Positions 1 through 11,349 of a stretch of 64,000 nucleotides of DNA are shown here, piece after piece; position 1 is the first letter of the stretch, and each line of letters begins with the position of its first letter. The translations under genes and the position numbers were made by a program. The notes under the pieces are model-generated. The model did not search any database. It was not told where the DNA came from and saw nothing but the letters and a program-made list of their open reading frames with translations. Source of the stretch: Pseudomonas sp. MIACH (GTDB lineage Bacteria > Pseudomonadota > Gammaproteobacteria > Pseudomonadales > Pseudomonadaceae); assembly GCF_001269925.1 (NCBI RefSeq), contig NZ_LHVO01000002.1:124001-188000 (forward strand), in the 5' to 3' direction.

Positions 1-1052
1 GCCCTGGAGAATTCAGTGAGCGGGCATTCCTTAACGACAAGCTCGACCTGGCACAGGCTGAAGCAATTGCCGATTTGATCGAGGCCAGTTCTGCACAAGC
101 TGCACGTAATGCACTGCGCTCGCTACAGGGCGCTTTTTCCCTGCGTGTGCATAACTTGACCGAGCAGTTGATAAGCCTGCGCATCTACGTCGAGGCCGCG
201 ATTGATTTTCCAGAAGAAGAAATCGACTTCCTCGCCGATGGCCATGTCCTGACGATGCTGGATAAAGTCCGCGATGAATTATCCACAGTCCTGCGCGAAG
301 CCGGGCAGGGCGCGTTATTGCGCGACGGCATGACAGTGGTGATCGCTGGGCGCCCCAATGCCGGCAAATCCAGCCTGCTCAATGCGCTGGCGGGGCGTGA
401 AGCAGCCATTGTCACCGAGATCGCCGGCACCACCCGGGATATCCTGCGCGAACATATCCACATCGATGGCATGCCGTTGCACGTCGTCGACACCGCCGGT
501 TTACGCGATACCGATGACCAGGTGGAAAAGATCGGCGTGGAACGCGCGCTCAAAGCCATCGGCGAAGCGGACCGGGTACTGCTGGTGGTGGACGCCACCG
601 CGCCGGAGGCTGTGGATCCTTTTGCATTGTGGCCGGAATTCCTCGAACAACGGCCGGACCCGGCCAAAGTCACCTTGATTCGTAACAAAGCCGACCTGAC
701 GGGTGAGGCCATTGCGATGGAAACCAGCGCTGATGGCCACGTCACTATCAGCCTGAGCGCGAAGTCTGCGGGTGAGGGCCTGGAATTGCTGCGCGAGCAT
801 CTCAAGGCCTGCATGGGTTACGAGCAGACGTCGGAAAGCAGCTTCAGTGCACGTCGCAGGCACCTGGAGGCGCTGCGCCATGCAAGCGCGGCATTGGAGC
901 ACGGCCGGGCGCAGTTGACCTTGGCGGGGGCGGGGGAGCTGCTGGCTGAGGATCTTCGCCAGGCGCAGCAGCTGTTGGGAGAAATCACCGGGGCATTCAG
1001 CTCCGATGATTTGTTGGGACGGATCTTCTCCAGCTTCTGTATCGGCAAGTAG
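1..1052 (+). CDS. mnmE: tRNA modification GTPase MnmE (TrmE), 5' truncated by window edge
   Basis: The reading frame is open from base 3 and lacks roughly the first 105 residues of a protein usually about 456 aa long. MnmE works with MnmG to install the (carboxymethyl)aminomethyl group at C5 of the wobble uridine of certain tRNAs. The visible part starts in the conserved [10 protein letters not shown] region. Next come the G-domain motifs GRPNAGKS (P-loop, about bases 348-371), GTTRD, DTAG and NKAD. The C-terminal FCIGK box carries the conserved catalytic cysteine and ends just before the TAG stop. MnmG is encoded 4.6 kb downstream, but an iron-uptake unit separates the two. Identification is from clear family motifs. 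Confidence 0.97.
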   Translation, partial: PGEFSERAFLNDKLDLAQAEAIADLIEASSAQAARNALRSLQGAFSLRVHNLTEQLISLRIYVEAAIDFPEEEIDFLADGHVLTMLDKVRDELSTVLREAGQGALLRDGMTVVIAGRPNAGKSSLLNALAGREAAIVTEIAGTTRDILREHIHIDGMPLHVVDTAGLRDTDDQVEKIGVERALKAIGEADRVLLVVDATAPEAVDPFALWPEFLEQRPDPAKVTLIRNKADLTGEAIAMETSADGHVTISLSAKSAGEGLELLREHLKACMGYEQTSESSFSARRRHLEALRHASAALEHGRAQLTLAGAGELLAEDLRQAQQLLGEITGAFSSDDLLGRIFSSFCIGK

Positions 1053-1072
1053 GAGCTGGCTTGCCAGCGATA
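1050..1072. repeat. REP-type inverted repeat just after mnmE
   Basis: The sequence TAGGAGCTGGCTTGCCAGCG followed by ATAG contains a short palindrome (GCTGGC/GCCAGC). It matches the style of the REP elements abundant in fluorescent pseudomonads. It starts on the mnmE stop codon and lies immediately before a separate hairpin. Confidence 0.6.
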
Positions 1073-1073
1073 G

Positions 1074-1098
1074 AGGCCTGAAGAATATTTTCAGGCCT
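1074..1098. terminator. Bidirectional hairpin between convergent mnmE and the TonB receptor gene
   Basis: A perfect 9-bp stem (AGGCCTGAA / TTCAGGCCT) surrounds a 7-nt AT-rich loop, between two convergent genes whose stops are 1052 and 1106. The position and symmetry fit a shared terminator, although the T-tract is weak. Confidence 0.65.
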
Positions 1099-1105
1099 TC
1101 ATCCT

Positions 1106-3544
1106 TCACCAGTTGTAAGAAACAGTCCCAAGCAGTGTACGACTGTCACCCCAGTAGCAGCGGCCCGCGTCGTTGCAGCCAGAAACATACTTCTTGTCGA
1201 ACAGGTTCTTGGCGTTCACGTCCACTGACCAGTGCTTGTCGATCTGATAGCCGACAGCTGCGTCCACCAGAGTGACGCTCCCAGCATCCAGCTTTCCGTA
1301 CAGACTTGGCTGGGTGTAAGAAAACGTACTGTCGAAATAGCGCACACCGCCGCCCAGGGACAAGCCCTTGAGTTGGCCATCGAGGAAGCGGTACTTGCCC
1401 CACACCGAGGCCTGGTTGCGCGGAACCCCCGTCATCTGATGCCCCTCGACCAGCGAGGTAGCGGAGTCCTTGGTAATACGAGCATCAGTGTAGGTGTAGG
1501 CTGCGGTCACATTCAGGTTGGGCGTGATGTTGCTGTTCACCTCGACCTCGGCACCTTTGGCCCGGCTTTCGCCTACCTGGCGGTAGCTGTTGGTGGTGGT
1601 GTCGAGGTAGGTGTCGTCTTCCTTGCGCAAGTCATACACCGACAGGGTCATCGCTGTATCCCAGCCGACCGGCTCGTACTTCACACCCACTTCGTACTGA
1701 CTGCTGGTGATCGGCTTCAACGGTGAACCGGCGTTGGAGATCTGCTGTACAGGCACAAATGCGGTGGAGTAGCTGACGTACGGCGTCAGGCCGTTGTCGA
1801 ACTGGTACATCACCCCGCCCTGGTAGGTAAACTTGCGGTCTTCGGAGCCGGTGTTGCTGGCCTTGTTGACCTTGTCGCGGTAATCACTGTCGACCCAGTC
1901 CTGGCGGCCGCCCAGCAGGAACAACCAGTGGTCATACTTGCTCTGGATTTGTGCATAAACACCCTTCATCTGCTGCTCGAGCAAGGTGTTTTGCACAGCC
2001 ACTGGGGTAAGTGGCTCACGCAGGTACACTGGGTTATACACATTGATGGTGCCGGCGAAACCTGCGTCCCAATCCTGGTTGAACGAGGTGCGGTCATAAC
2101 TGGCGCCGAACAACACCGTATTGTCCAGGTCCCCGACCTGGAATTTGCCTTCCAACTGGTTATCCAGGGAGTAGACCATCGACTTGTTGTAGCGGTCGTA
2201 GGCCGTCATGTTCAGTTGGGTGCCGAAACCACCATTGTTCAATGTGCTCGGCCAGGTTTCGTGACGGTTGATGCGCGATTGCATGTACCGCGAGTTCTGG
2301 CGGAACTGCCACTCATCATTGAAGCTGTGGCTGAATTCGTATCCGCTGCTCCAGGCTTCACGTTCGAACGTATTCCAGTCTGGGTCGCCGAGCATGGTGT
2401 GCTTGGACAGCTTTCCGTTCGGATTTGTAAGCAGGGTCCCCGCAGCGGGTAGGCCGAGTTCGAGATTGGTGTGATCCTTTTGGTAATTGGCCAACAGAGT
2501 GAGCGTGTTGAAGTCGTCGAAATTCAGGGTCAATGAAGGCGCGATGTACAGGCGATCATCAGGAACATGGTCAGTCTGCGTGTCAGACTTGCGGCCGAGC
2601 ATCACAACCCGGCCAAGGATGTTTCCGCTGTCGTTGAGTGGACCAGAGATATCCACACCCAACTGACGCCGATTATTCGAGCCATAACCGAGCTGCACTT
2701 CACCTTGCGGCGTGGCAGTCGGATGTTTGCTCACCAGGTTCACTAAGCCGCCAGGCGCGTTTTCACCGTACAGCAGGGAAGAAGGCCCACGGAAGACTTC
2801 GACCCGCTCCAGGCCATAGGGCTCACTGGTGGTGTCGTACCGATTGCCTTGTACGCGCAGGCCATCTCGCAGCAGGCCGTAGCCGTAATCCGTGGCATTG
2901 AAACCGCGGATGAAGAACAAGTCACCCGCGAGACCGTCGCCAGCAGCAAAGGGCGGCGCGAAGATACCTGGCACGTAGCCCAATACTTCAGTCAGGGTCT
3001 GCGACTTCTGGTCCTTGATGCGCTGGCCGGTGACAACCGATACCGAACGCGGTGTTTCCGACAGAGGCGTGCTGGTCTTGGTACCGATACGGCTGTTTTG
3101 CGCTTTGTAGCCCACATCCCCGGCAACCTCTTGACTGAACCCCGCCGTTTGATAAGTGCTGACCGTGGTGGGCGCGAGCGTGAGTTGCCCTGTAGGAATG
3201 GCCTGCAGGACATAGCTGCCAGGCGCCTGAACTATCGCTTGTAACCCCGAGTTCTGCAGCAACAGTGCAAAACCTTGATCAACCGAATAGTCACCTTCCA
3301 GCCCGGTTGTGTTCAAGCGCGCGGTTTGCTGGGGCGAGAAAGACAGAATCACATTCGCCCTGGCGGCAAATTGGCTCAAGGCATTGTCCAGGGGACCGGC
3401 CGCAATGGCGTAATGCTGCACCGCGCTGGCGGCCATGGCATCACTGGATAGCAAAACACCGGCTGTGGCTGCCGTGCCGAGCAGCAGGCTGCACGTCATA
3501 CCGTGGTAGGAAAGTCGCTGGCGGAGCTTGGTGCGAAGGCGCAT
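1106..3544 (-). CDS. TonB-dependent hydroxamate-type siderophore receptor with signalling domain
   Basis: This is an 812-aa outer-membrane receptor. The ATG at 3544 was chosen because it is followed by a basic N-region and a hydrophobic signal peptide ending around SSDAMA. A secretin/TonB short N-terminal domain follows (about residues 40-110), which marks receptors that signal to an anti-sigma factor. Then come the plug (ETPRSVSVV, GPSSLLYGENAPGG) and a 22-strand barrel ending in an aromatic residue (SYNW). The C-terminal C-N-D-A-G-R-C-Y-W-G segment resembles FhuA/FoxA-type receptors, so a ferric hydroxamate ligand is my inference. It lies 92 bp downstream of the FecR-like gene in the same direction. 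This is the expected sigma/anti-sigma/receptor set. Confidence 0.9.
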   Translation of the reverse strand: MRLRTKLRQRLSYHGMTCSLLLGTAATAGVLLSSDAMAASAVQHYAIAAGPLDNALSQFAARANVILSFSPQQTARLNTTGLEGDYSVDQGFALLLQNSGLQAIVQAPGSYVLQAIPTGQLTLAPTTVSTYQTAGFSQEVAGDVGYKAQNSRIGTKTSTPLSETPRSVSVVTGQRIKDQKSQTLTEVLGYVPGIFAPPFAAGDGLAGDLFFIRGFNATDYGYGLLRDGLRVQGNRYDTTSEPYGLERVEVFRGPSSLLYGENAPGGLVNLVSKHPTATPQGEVQLGYGSNNRRQLGVDISGPLNDSGNILGRVVMLGRKSDTQTDHVPDDRLYIAPSLTLNFDDFNTLTLLANYQKDHTNLELGLPAAGTLLTNPNGKLSKHTMLGDPDWNTFEREAWSSGYEFSHSFNDEWQFRQNSRYMQSRINRHETWPSTLNNGGFGTQLNMTAYDRYNKSMVYSLDNQLEGKFQVGDLDNTVLFGASYDRTSFNQDWDAGFAGTINVYNPVYLREPLTPVAVQNTLLEQQMKGVYAQIQSKYDHWLFLLGGRQDWVDSDYRDKVNKASNTGSEDRKFTYQGGVMYQFDNGLTPYVSYSTAFVPVQQISNAGSPLKPITSSQYEVGVKYEPVGWDTAMTLSVYDLRKEDDTYLDTTTNSYRQVGESRAKGAEVEVNSNITPNLNVTAAYTYTDARITKDSATSLVEGHQMTGVPRNQASVWGKYRFLDGQLKGLSLGGGVRYFDSTFSYTQPSLYGKLDAGSVTLVDAAVGYQIDKHWSVDVNAKNLFDKKYVSGCNDAGRCYWGDSRTLLGTVSYNW

Positions 3545-3636
3545 AGGTGGGTAAGCCCTGAAGGTGGCGTCGTGATTACCTTTAGGGCCGTGCCAGGTAA
3601 AAAAAAGATAACCCCTTGTGAGGATATTTTTTGCGA

Positions 3637-4581
3637 TCAAGCGATTCGCTTCACCGAAACCCAATAGCGAGTGAAGTATTTCACCTGAATAGGCAAGGTT
3701 GCCTGCAGATTCGCCAATACCGCATCGGTGGAATCCAGGCGGAAGGTCCCGGAAACACGTAGGCGTGCGCAAGCCAAGTCGCATTTCAGGACACCGGCAC
3801 GGTAGCGGGCAAGGTCTTCGATCACATCCCCGAGGCGAGCATCCAATACGATCAGCTGCCCATCGACCCAGGCTGCCTGGGACCCGCTATACGTGTGGTC
3901 AAGCCCTACGTTTTGACGATCAAAGTCAGCGCTCTCACCGGCACCGAGCAGTCGAGCATGGTCGGGCTGGTCACCAGGGGACACACTTACGCGATCCTCC
4001 AGAACACCGACACGCGTGGAATCTGGCAACTGGCGTACTGTAAACCGTGTACCCAGTGCCTGGACTCGGCCCTGGCGGGTTTCGACATAAAAGGGCGTCT
4101 GCCCGCCCAACTTGCCGGTGTGGATATGTACTTCACCTTCACGCAGCCGGATCAAACGTTGGCGCCCATCGAATATCACGTCAATTGCCGTGCTGGTATT
4201 CAGATCAATCCGTGTGCCGTCAGCCAATGCGACACGCCGGCGTTCACCCACAGACGTCCGGTAGTCGGCCCATACATTGCCCAGGGAGGTATGTTGCTGA
4301 ACATTCCAGCCCAGGCACCCGGTACCTCCCATTACCAGCATCCACTTCAATACCTGACGACGTTGTTGCGTGGTCGACAATGCCCGGCGGGTGAAATCCT
4401 GGGGCAGGGCGCCGAGACTGCGCTGCAATTGATCCATCTGGTTCCAAGCCGCCTGATGGGACGGATCGCCGTTGAGCCATTGTTGCCAGGCAAGCCGTTC
4501 AGCAGCCGTAGGCGTTTGGGATTGAAACTGTACATACCAGTTAGCAGCGGCCTCGAAGGTCTTGCGATCGGGGGCGGCCAT
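3637..4581 (-). CDS. FecR-family transmembrane sigma regulator
   Basis: A 314-aa protein from the ATG at 4581. An N-terminal DUF4880-like segment (AANWYVQFQSQ, AWQQWLNGDPSHQAAW) is followed by one membrane segment around residues 80-100. The periplasmic FecR domain follows (TSVGERRRVALADGTRIDLN, then LREGEVHIHTG and ALGTRFTVR). FecR proteins relay the ligand-bound state of the receptor's signalling domain to the ECF sigma factor. The start shares one base with the stop of the sigma gene (TAATG), so the two are translationally coupled. An upstream in-frame ATG nine codons earlier is possible but lies inside the sigma gene. Confidence 0.92.
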   Translation of the reverse strand: MAAPDRKTFEAAANWYVQFQSQTPTAAERLAWQQWLNGDPSHQAAWNQMDQLQRSLGALPQDFTRRALSTTQQRRQVLKWMLVMGGTGCLGWNVQQHTSLGNVWADYRTSVGERRRVALADGTRIDLNTSTAIDVIFDGRQRLIRLREGEVHIHTGKLGGQTPFYVETRQGRVQALGTRFTVRQLPDSTRVGVLEDRVSVSPGDQPDHARLLGAGESADFDRQNVGLDHTYSGSQAAWVDGQLIVLDARLGDVIEDLARYRAGVLKCDLACARLRVSGTFRLDSTDAVLANLQATLPIQVKYFTRYWVSVKRIA

Positions 4582-5099
4582 TACAGGCTGGCCATGATCA
4601 GCGAGCATTCAGTCAACGCGCGGATCATGTGCTTCTTCACCGTGGTCAGCGACACCTGCAGTTGATGGGCGATCTGTTGATAAGTCAGCCCCTCGATCTG
4701 CGACAACAGGAAGATCTGTCGCGCTCGCTCACCGAGTCCAGACAGGGCTTTATCCACAGCCACCAGCGTCTCGAAGATAATGGCCTTGTCTTCTTCACTG
4801 ATGGCCGTGGCTTCAGGCCGTTCGGCCAAGGTTTGCTTGTAGGCCTGTTCGATGGCATGCCGGCGATAACGGTCAATCACCAGGCCCCTGGCGATGGTCG
4901 CCAGGTAGTCACGCGGTTCAACGATCTGCGCGGCATGCCGCCCCCCCAAAATGCGCAAGAACGTATCGTGTGCCACATCTGCTGCATCGCAGGCGTTATG
5001 CAACTTGCCTTTGAGCCACCCGTGCAACCAGGAATGGTGCTGCTCGTAGATGTTCTGAACCGCAGCCGTGTGTGAAGAAGGGGGCATAGGGCATGACAA
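4581..5099 (-). CDS. FecI-like ECF sigma factor (iron-responsive)
   Basis: A 172-aa ECF-type sigma-70 protein. Region 2 is visible (DAADVAHDTFLRILGG, RDYLATIARGLVIDRYRRHAIE), as is the region 4 helix-turn-helix (LTYQQIAHQLQVSLTTVKKHMIRAL). It should direct transcription of the TonB receptor gene downstream. A Fur-box-like sequence lies 9 bp upstream of the start, so iron repression of the whole unit is likely. The start may be either the first ATG or the one four codons later. The gene also contains an exact DnaA box at 4750-4758, probably incidental. Confidence 0.93.
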   Translation of the reverse strand: MSCPMPPSSHTAAVQNIYEQHHSWLHGWLKGKLHNACDAADVAHDTFLRILGGRHAAQIVEPRDYLATIARGLVIDRYRRHAIEQAYKQTLAERPEATAISEEDKAIIFETLVAVDKALSGLGERARQIFLLSQIEGLTYQQIAHQLQVSLTTVKKHMIRALTECSLIMASL

Positions 5100-5648
5100 G
5101 CTAGGTTAATGATAATCGCTATTATTAACCGCCCCGCTGTTTTCTCACAATAGATCTCTTTTTGACGTACTCACCGCCGAATAGAAAGATTCGGTTGGCT
5201 TCGTCGTGGGCGAAATTCGCACCATTGCCGGATTTCTGTGGATTAAGCCCTGTGAATAACCGCCCCTGTACCCAGTTGATAACAGGGCTTGAAACCTGAG
5301 TAAAAACCCATCTGTGGATAACCACCTGTTTAATCCACAGGCTTAAAGCACTTATCCAAGGGCCTCATTGGCACATGACCACAGACTTTTGAAACGCTGT
5401 ACACATTGTAAATAAAGGCCTGTAGAGATCTATCCACAGAAATCATGCTCAGTAGAAATAAACATAAAAACAAAGATTTAATAACTTTCTCTCTTTTAAT
5501 TTCTATTGTCTGTGATTCATCCACAGCTGGTTAAATTTTGTGCAAAGGGTTCTTTAGGAAGGGCGAAGTCCCTATACTTGCCGCCAAAGCTCTAAAACCA
5601 GCTCAACCAATCAATTCCTAATTACCTACATAAGCAGGCACGAGGTGC
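5100..5648. other. AT-rich intergenic region with clustered DnaA-box-like sites, upstream of mnmG
   Basis: This 549-bp gap holds no convincing gene. It carries two sites matching TTATNCACA exactly on the complementary strand (TGTGAATAA at 5251-5259 and TGTGGATAA at 5313-5321). Four more differ by one base (5237-5245, 5331-5339, 5430-5438, 5517-5525). A strongly AT-rich stretch spans about 5440-5510. The mnmG promoter must also lie here; CCTATACTT around 5571-5579 could be a -10 region. The classical Pseudomonas oriC lies at dnaA, to the left of this window, so this may be an accessory DnaA-binding region rather than the origin itself. Confidence 0.6.
5108..5126 (-). promoter_or_regulatory. 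Fur box upstream of the iron sigma factor
   Basis: The 19-bp sequence AATGATAATCGCTATTATT (complement AATAATAGCGATTATCATT) closely resembles the Fur consensus built of GATAAT hexamers. Its position just upstream of a FecI-type gene supports Fur control. Confidence 0.75.
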
Positions 5649-7544
5649 GTGGTGGATTTCCCTTCCCGTTTTGAAGTGATCGTCATCGGCGGCGGTCATG
5701 CCGGTACCGAGGCAGCACTGGCGTCAGCACGCATGGGCGTAAAAACCCTGTTGTTGACGCATAACGTGGAAACCCTCGGTGCCATGAGTTGCAACCCCGC
5801 CATTGGTGGGATCGGCAAAAGCCACCTGGTCAAGGAAATCGACGCCCTTGGTGGCGTGATGGCCGAGGCTACCGACAAGGGTGGTATTCAATTTCGCGTG
5901 CTCAACAGCCGTAAAGGCCCGGCTGTACGTGCCACTCGGGCCCAAGCCGACCGCATCCTGTACAAAGCTGCGGTCCGCGAAACCCTGGAAAACCAGCCCA
6001 ACCTGTGGATATTTCAACAAGCCGCCGATGACCTGATCGTCGAACAAGACGTTGTCCGTGGTGTTGTCACCCAAATGGGCCTGCGTTTCTTTGCAGAATC
6101 CGTGGTGTTGACCACCGGTACGTTCCTCGGCGGACTTATCCACATCGGTATGCAGAACTATTCGGGTGGTCGTGCCGGTGATCCGCCGTCGATTGCCTTG
6201 GCAAAACGCCTGCGTGAATTGCCTTTGCGTGTCGGACGCCTGAAAACCGGGACCCCTCCGCGTATCGACGGGCGTTCTGTGGATTTCTCGGTGATGACCG
6301 AACAAGCTGGCGATACGCCGATTCCGGTGATGTCGTTCATGGGTTCCAAGGAGCAACACCCCAAACAGGTGAGCTGCTGGATTACCCACACCAACGCCCG
6401 CACCCACGAAATCATCGCGGCGAACCTCGACCGCTCGCCGATGTACTCCGGAGTAATCGAAGGGATTGGCCCGCGTTACTGCCCATCGATCGAAGACAAG
6501 ATCCACCGCTTTGCCGACAAGGAAAGCCACCAGGTCTTCATCGAGCCCGAAGGCCTGACCACCCACGAGCTGTACCCGAACGGGATTTCCACTTCCCTGC
6601 CGTTCGACGTGCAAATCCAGATCGTGCAATCGATTCGCGGCATGGAAAACGCGCACATCGTGCGTCCGGGCTACGCCATCGAATATGACTACTTCGACCC
6701 ACGTGACCTGAAGTACAGCCTGGAAACCAAAGTGATCGGCGGTCTGTTCTTCGCCGGGCAAATCAACGGCACCACCGGTTACGAAGAAGCAGGTGCCCAA
6801 GGTTTGCTGGCCGGGACCAACGCCGCATTGCGTGCCCAGGGCAAAGAGAGCTGGTGCCCGCGTCGCGATGAAGCGTATATCGGCGTGTTGGTCGATGACC
6901 TGATTACCCTGGGAACCCAGGAACCGTATCGGATGTTCACTTCCCGTGCGGAATATCGCCTGATCCTGCGCGAAGACAACGCCGATCTGCGCCTGACCGA
7001 AAAAGGTCGTGAACTGGGCCTGGTCGATGACGCACGTTGGGCCGCCTTCTGCAAAAAACGCGAAAGCATCGAGCTCGAGGAGCAACGCCTGAAAAGTACT
7101 TGGGTTCGCCCGGGCACCGAGCAGGGCGATGCGATCGCGGAAAAATTCGGTACGCCGCTGACCCACGAGTACAACCTGCTGAACCTGCTGTCCCGCCCGG
7201 AGATCGATTACGCGGGTCTGGTCGAAGTGACCGGCGGCGGCGCAGATGATCCACAGGTTGCCGAGCAGGTCGAAATCAAGACCAAGTACGCCGGTTACAT
7301 TGACCGCCAGCAGGACGAGATCGCTCGCCTGCGCGCCAGTGAAGACACCAAGCTGCCTGTGGATATCGACTACACCGGTATTTCCGGGTTGTCGAAAGAA
7401 ATCCAAAGCAAGCTGGGGATAACTCGCCCTGAAACGCTTGGTCAGGCTTCACGTATCCCCGGCGTCACCCCGGCAGCCATTTCGCTGTTGATGATTCATT
7501 TGAAAAAACGCGGCGCGGGCCGTCAGTTGGAGCAAAGCGCTTGA
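5649..7544 (+). CDS. mnmG: tRNA uridine 5-carboxymethylaminomethyl modification enzyme MnmG (GidA)
   Basis: A 631-aa FAD-dependent enzyme that pairs with MnmE to modify U34 of tRNAs. The N-terminal dinucleotide-binding motif ([14 protein letters not shown]) and the family signature around [20 protein letters not shown] are clear, as is the second signature near [18 protein letters not shown]. Length is typical. Start is GTG at 5649 or the adjacent GTG at 5652; both are weakly preceded by CGAGG. The stop overlaps the TTG start of rsmG. Confidence 0.97.
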   Translation: MVDFPSRFEVIVIGGGHAGTEAALASARMGVKTLLLTHNVETLGAMSCNPAIGGIGKSHLVKEIDALGGVMAEATDKGGIQFRVLNSRKGPAVRATRAQADRILYKAAVRETLENQPNLWIFQQAADDLIVEQDVVRGVVTQMGLRFFAESVVLTTGTFLGGLIHIGMQNYSGGRAGDPPSIALAKRLRELPLRVGRLKTGTPPRIDGRSVDFSVMTEQAGDTPIPVMSFMGSKEQHPKQVSCWITHTNARTHEIIAANLDRSPMYSGVIEGIGPRYCPSIEDKIHRFADKESHQVFIEPEGLTTHELYPNGISTSLPFDVQIQIVQSIRGMENAHIVRPGYAIEYDYFDPRDLKYSLETKVIGGLFFAGQINGTTGYEEAGAQGLLAGTNAALRAQGKESWCPRRDEAYIGVLVDDLITLGTQEPYRMFTSRAEYRLILREDNADLRLTEKGRELGLVDDARWAAFCKKRESIELEEQRLKSTWVRPGTEQGDAIAEKFGTPLTHEYNLLNLLSRPEIDYAGLVEVTGGGADDPQVAEQVEIKTKYAGYIDRQQDEIARLRASEDTKLPVDIDYTGISGLSKEIQSKLGITRPETLGQASRIPGVTPAAISLLMIHLKKRGAGRQLEQSA

Positions 7545-8185
7545 GTTCGTTGGTCACCTCGCAACACGCCGAAGAGTTATCCACAGGTGCGCGCCAATTG
7601 GGCGTGGACTTGACCGAAGGCCAGCACGATTTGCTTTTGGGTTACCTGGCCCTGTTGATCAAGTGGAACAAGGCTTACAACCTGACGGCCGTGCGTGATC
7701 CCGACGAAATGGTTTCCCGTCACTTGCTCGACAGCCTGAGCGTGATGCCATTTATCGAAAACGGTCGTTGGCTTGACGTGGGCAGTGGTGGCGGTATGCC
7801 TGGCATTCCACTGGCTATCCTGTTTCCCGAGTCGCAGGTGACCTGCCTGGACAGCAACGGCAAGAAAACTCGTTTCCTGACCCAGGTCAAACTCGAACTC
7901 AAACTGGATAACCTGCAAGTTATCCACAGTCGCGTCGAAGCCTTTACGCCTGAACTGCCGTTCAACGGAATTGTTTCCCGGGCGTTCAGCAGCATGGAGA
8001 ACTTCAGCAACTGGACCCGTCACCTGGGCGACCGTGACACCCGCTGGCTGGCAATGAAGGGCGTCCATCCAAGCGATGAGCTGTTAGCATTGCCGGCAGA
8101 CTTCCACCTCGATAGCGAACACGCCTTGGCCGTACCCGGTTGCCAAGGCCAACGCCATCTGCTGATACTGCGCCGCACGGCATGA
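7541..8185 (+). CDS. rsmG: 16S rRNA (guanine527-N7)-methyltransferase RsmG (GidB)
   Basis: A 214-aa Rossmann-fold methyltransferase that modifies G527 of 16S rRNA. The SAM-binding motif [16 protein letters not shown] lies at about residues 76-91, preceded by [20 protein letters not shown]. The chosen TTG start overlaps the mnmG TGA by four bases (TTGA), the usual coupled arrangement. The gene contains two exact DnaA boxes (7577-7585, 7920-7928). Confidence 0.95.
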   Translation: MSSLVTSQHAEELSTGARQLGVDLTEGQHDLLLGYLALLIKWNKAYNLTAVRDPDEMVSRHLLDSLSVMPFIENGRWLDVGSGGGMPGIPLAILFPESQVTCLDSNGKKTRFLTQVKLELKLDNLQVIHSRVEAFTPELPFNGIVSRAFSSMENFSNWTRHLGDRDTRWLAMKGVHPSDELLALPADFHLDSEHALAVPGCQGQRHLLILRRTA

Positions 8186-8203
8186 TTGGGAACACAAGCA
8201 AGA

Positions 8204-9001
8204 ATGGCTAAGGTATTCGCGATAGCGAACCAGAAAGGTGGCGTGGGCAAAACCACCACCTGCATCAACCTCGCAGCATCCCTGGTCGCCACCAAGCGCC
8301 GGGTGCTGTTGATCGATCTCGATCCACAGGGCAACGCCACCATGGGTAGCGGTGTGGATAAACACGGCCTGGAAAACTCGGTCTACGACTTGCTGATTGG
8401 CGAGTGCGACCTGGCCCAGGCCATGCACTACTCCGAGCATGGCGGTTATCAACTGCTGCCGGCCAACCGCGATTTGACTGCGGCGGAAGTGGTGCTGCTG
8501 GAAATGCAGATGAAGGAAAGCCGTCTGCGCAGTGCTTTGGCACCGATCCGCGAGAACTACGACTACATTTTGATCGACTGCCCACCGTCGCTGTCGATGC
8601 TCACGCTTAACGCATTGGTGGCTGCCGATGGGGTGATTATCCCCATGCAGTGCGAGTACTACGCGCTGGAAGGGTTGAGCGACCTTGTGGATAACATCAA
8701 GCGTATCGCCGAGCTGCTCAACCCGAACCTGCAGATCGAAGGCCTGCTGCGGACCATGTTCGATCCGCGCCTGAGCCTGATGAACGATGTGTCGGCGCAG
8801 CTCAAGGAACACTTTGGCGACCAGCTGTACGACACCGTGATTCCACGCAATATCCGCCTGGCCGAAGCGCCAAGCTATGGCATGCCCGCGCTGGCGTACG
8901 ACAAATCATCGCGTGGTGCCATCGCCTACCTGGCATTGGCCGGCGAGATGGTCCGTCGCCAACGCCGCAACTCACGCACCGCTGCAGCCCAGCCAACTTA
9001 A
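8204..9001 (+). CDS. parA: Chromosome-partitioning ATPase ParA (Soj)
   Basis: A 265-aa deviant-Walker ATPase that, with ParB and parS, moves newly replicated origins. MAKVFAIANQKGGVGKTT contains the deviant Walker A with its signature lysine; LIDLDPQGNAT and LIDCPPSL follow. The start is ATG 8204, because the family begins at this point and a TTG six codons upstream would add an atypical leader. The gene lies 18 bp after rsmG and 9 bp before parB. It carries two exact DnaA boxes. Confidence 0.97.
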   Translation: MAKVFAIANQKGGVGKTTTCINLAASLVATKRRVLLIDLDPQGNATMGSGVDKHGLENSVYDLLIGECDLAQAMHYSEHGGYQLLPANRDLTAAEVVLLEMQMKESRLRSALAPIRENYDYILIDCPPSLSMLTLNALVAADGVIIPMQCEYYALEGLSDLVDNIKRIAELLNPNLQIEGLLRTMFDPRLSLMNDVSAQLKEHFGDQLYDTVIPRNIRLAEAPSYGMPALAYDKSSRGAIAYLALAGEMVRRQRRNSRTAAAQPT

Positions 9002-9010
9002 GGAATTCCC

Positions 9011-9883
9011 ATGGCCGTCAAGAAACGAGGTCTCGGACGTGGACTGGATGCACTGTTGAGTGGTCCGACCGTCACATCGCTTGAAGAACAAGCGGTGCAG
9101 GCTGAGGAGCGTGAGCTGCAGCACCTGCCCCTGGACCTGATCCAGCGCGGCAAATACCAGCCACGCCGTGACATGGACCCCCAGGCGCTCGAAGAACTGG
9201 CTAACTCGATCAAGGCCCAGGGCGTGATGCAGCCGATCGTGGTGCGCCCGATAGGCGGCGGCCGTTTTGAAATCATCGCCGGTGAACGCCGCTGGCGCGC
9301 CAGCCAACAGGCCGGCAAGGACACCATCCCGGCGATGGTGCGCGATGTACCGGATGAAACCGCGATCGCCATGGCGTTGATCGAGAATATCCAGCGTGAA
9401 GACCTCAATCCGATCGAAGAAGCGATCGCCTTGCAGCGTCTTCAGCAGGAATTCCAGTTGACCCAGCAGCAAGTGGCCGAGGCCGTGGGTAAATCCCGTG
9501 TCACCGTGTCCAACTTGCTGCGCCTGATCGCGCTGCCGGAAGTCATCAAGACGATGTTGTCCCATGGCGACCTGGAGATGGGTCACGCCCGTGCTTTGCT
9601 CGGTTTGCCGGAAAATCAACAGGTTGAAGGGGCGCGACACGTTGTCGCACGAGGGCTCACCGTTCGTCAGACCGAGGCCTTGGTTCGCCAGTGGCTCAGC
9701 GGCAAACCTGCACCGGTCGAAACGGCCAAACCTGATCCGGATATCGCGCGCCTTGAGCAACGCCTGGCCGAGCGCCTGGGCTCTGCGGTGCAAATTCGCC
9801 ACGGGAAGAAAGGCAAAGGACAATTGGTCATCGGATATAACTCCCTTGATGAGCTTCAGGGCGTCCTTGCCCACATCCGCTGA
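9011..9883 (+). CDS. parB: Chromosome-partitioning protein ParB (Spo0J)
   Basis: A 290-aa centromere-binding protein. The N-terminus KKRGLGRGLDALL resembles the ParA-interaction motif. The CTPase/nuclease-fold domain contains the box GERRWRASQQAG and ALIENIQREDLNPIEEA. The helix-turn-helix (VAEAVGKSRVTVSNLLRLIALP) reads parS, and the C-terminal part is the dimerisation domain. A strong parS-like sequence occurs in this window inside folE2 (53769-53784). Confidence 0.97.
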   Translation: MAVKKRGLGRGLDALLSGPTVTSLEEQAVQAEERELQHLPLDLIQRGKYQPRRDMDPQALEELANSIKAQGVMQPIVVRPIGGGRFEIIAGERRWRASQQAGKDTIPAMVRDVPDETAIAMALIENIQREDLNPIEEAIALQRLQQEFQLTQQQVAEAVGKSRVTVSNLLRLIALPEVIKTMLSHGDLEMGHARALLGLPENQQVEGARHVVARGLTVRQTEALVRQWLSGKPAPVETAKPDPDIARLEQRLAERLGSAVQIRHGKKGKGQLVIGYNSLDELQGVLAHIR

Positions 9884-10031
9884 AACATTTGCTTATGTAG
9901 CGCGTGATCGGAAATCACTACCCGGCAGTTGAATAGGGGCAGAACCGCCCCTATACTCTGCGCGCATTTTGTCGGCACAAATTATGCCAAGTTATTGATT
10001 TCCGGCAGCCGACTATTGAGGAGCAAGAGTG

Positions 10032-11325
<1,294 letters not shown>

Positions 11326-11349
11326 GACCAGTCTCGACTAGTCTGATGT

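Noticed and set aside
5100..5648. Calling this region the chromosomal oriC
   Set aside because: In pseudomonads oriC is placed between rpmH and dnaA, outside this window; the DnaA sites alone do not prove origin function.
5724..7406. A 560-codon antisense frame in mnmG and a 588-codon one in glmS (19551-21317)
   Set aside because: Same reason: composition shadows of housekeeping genes.
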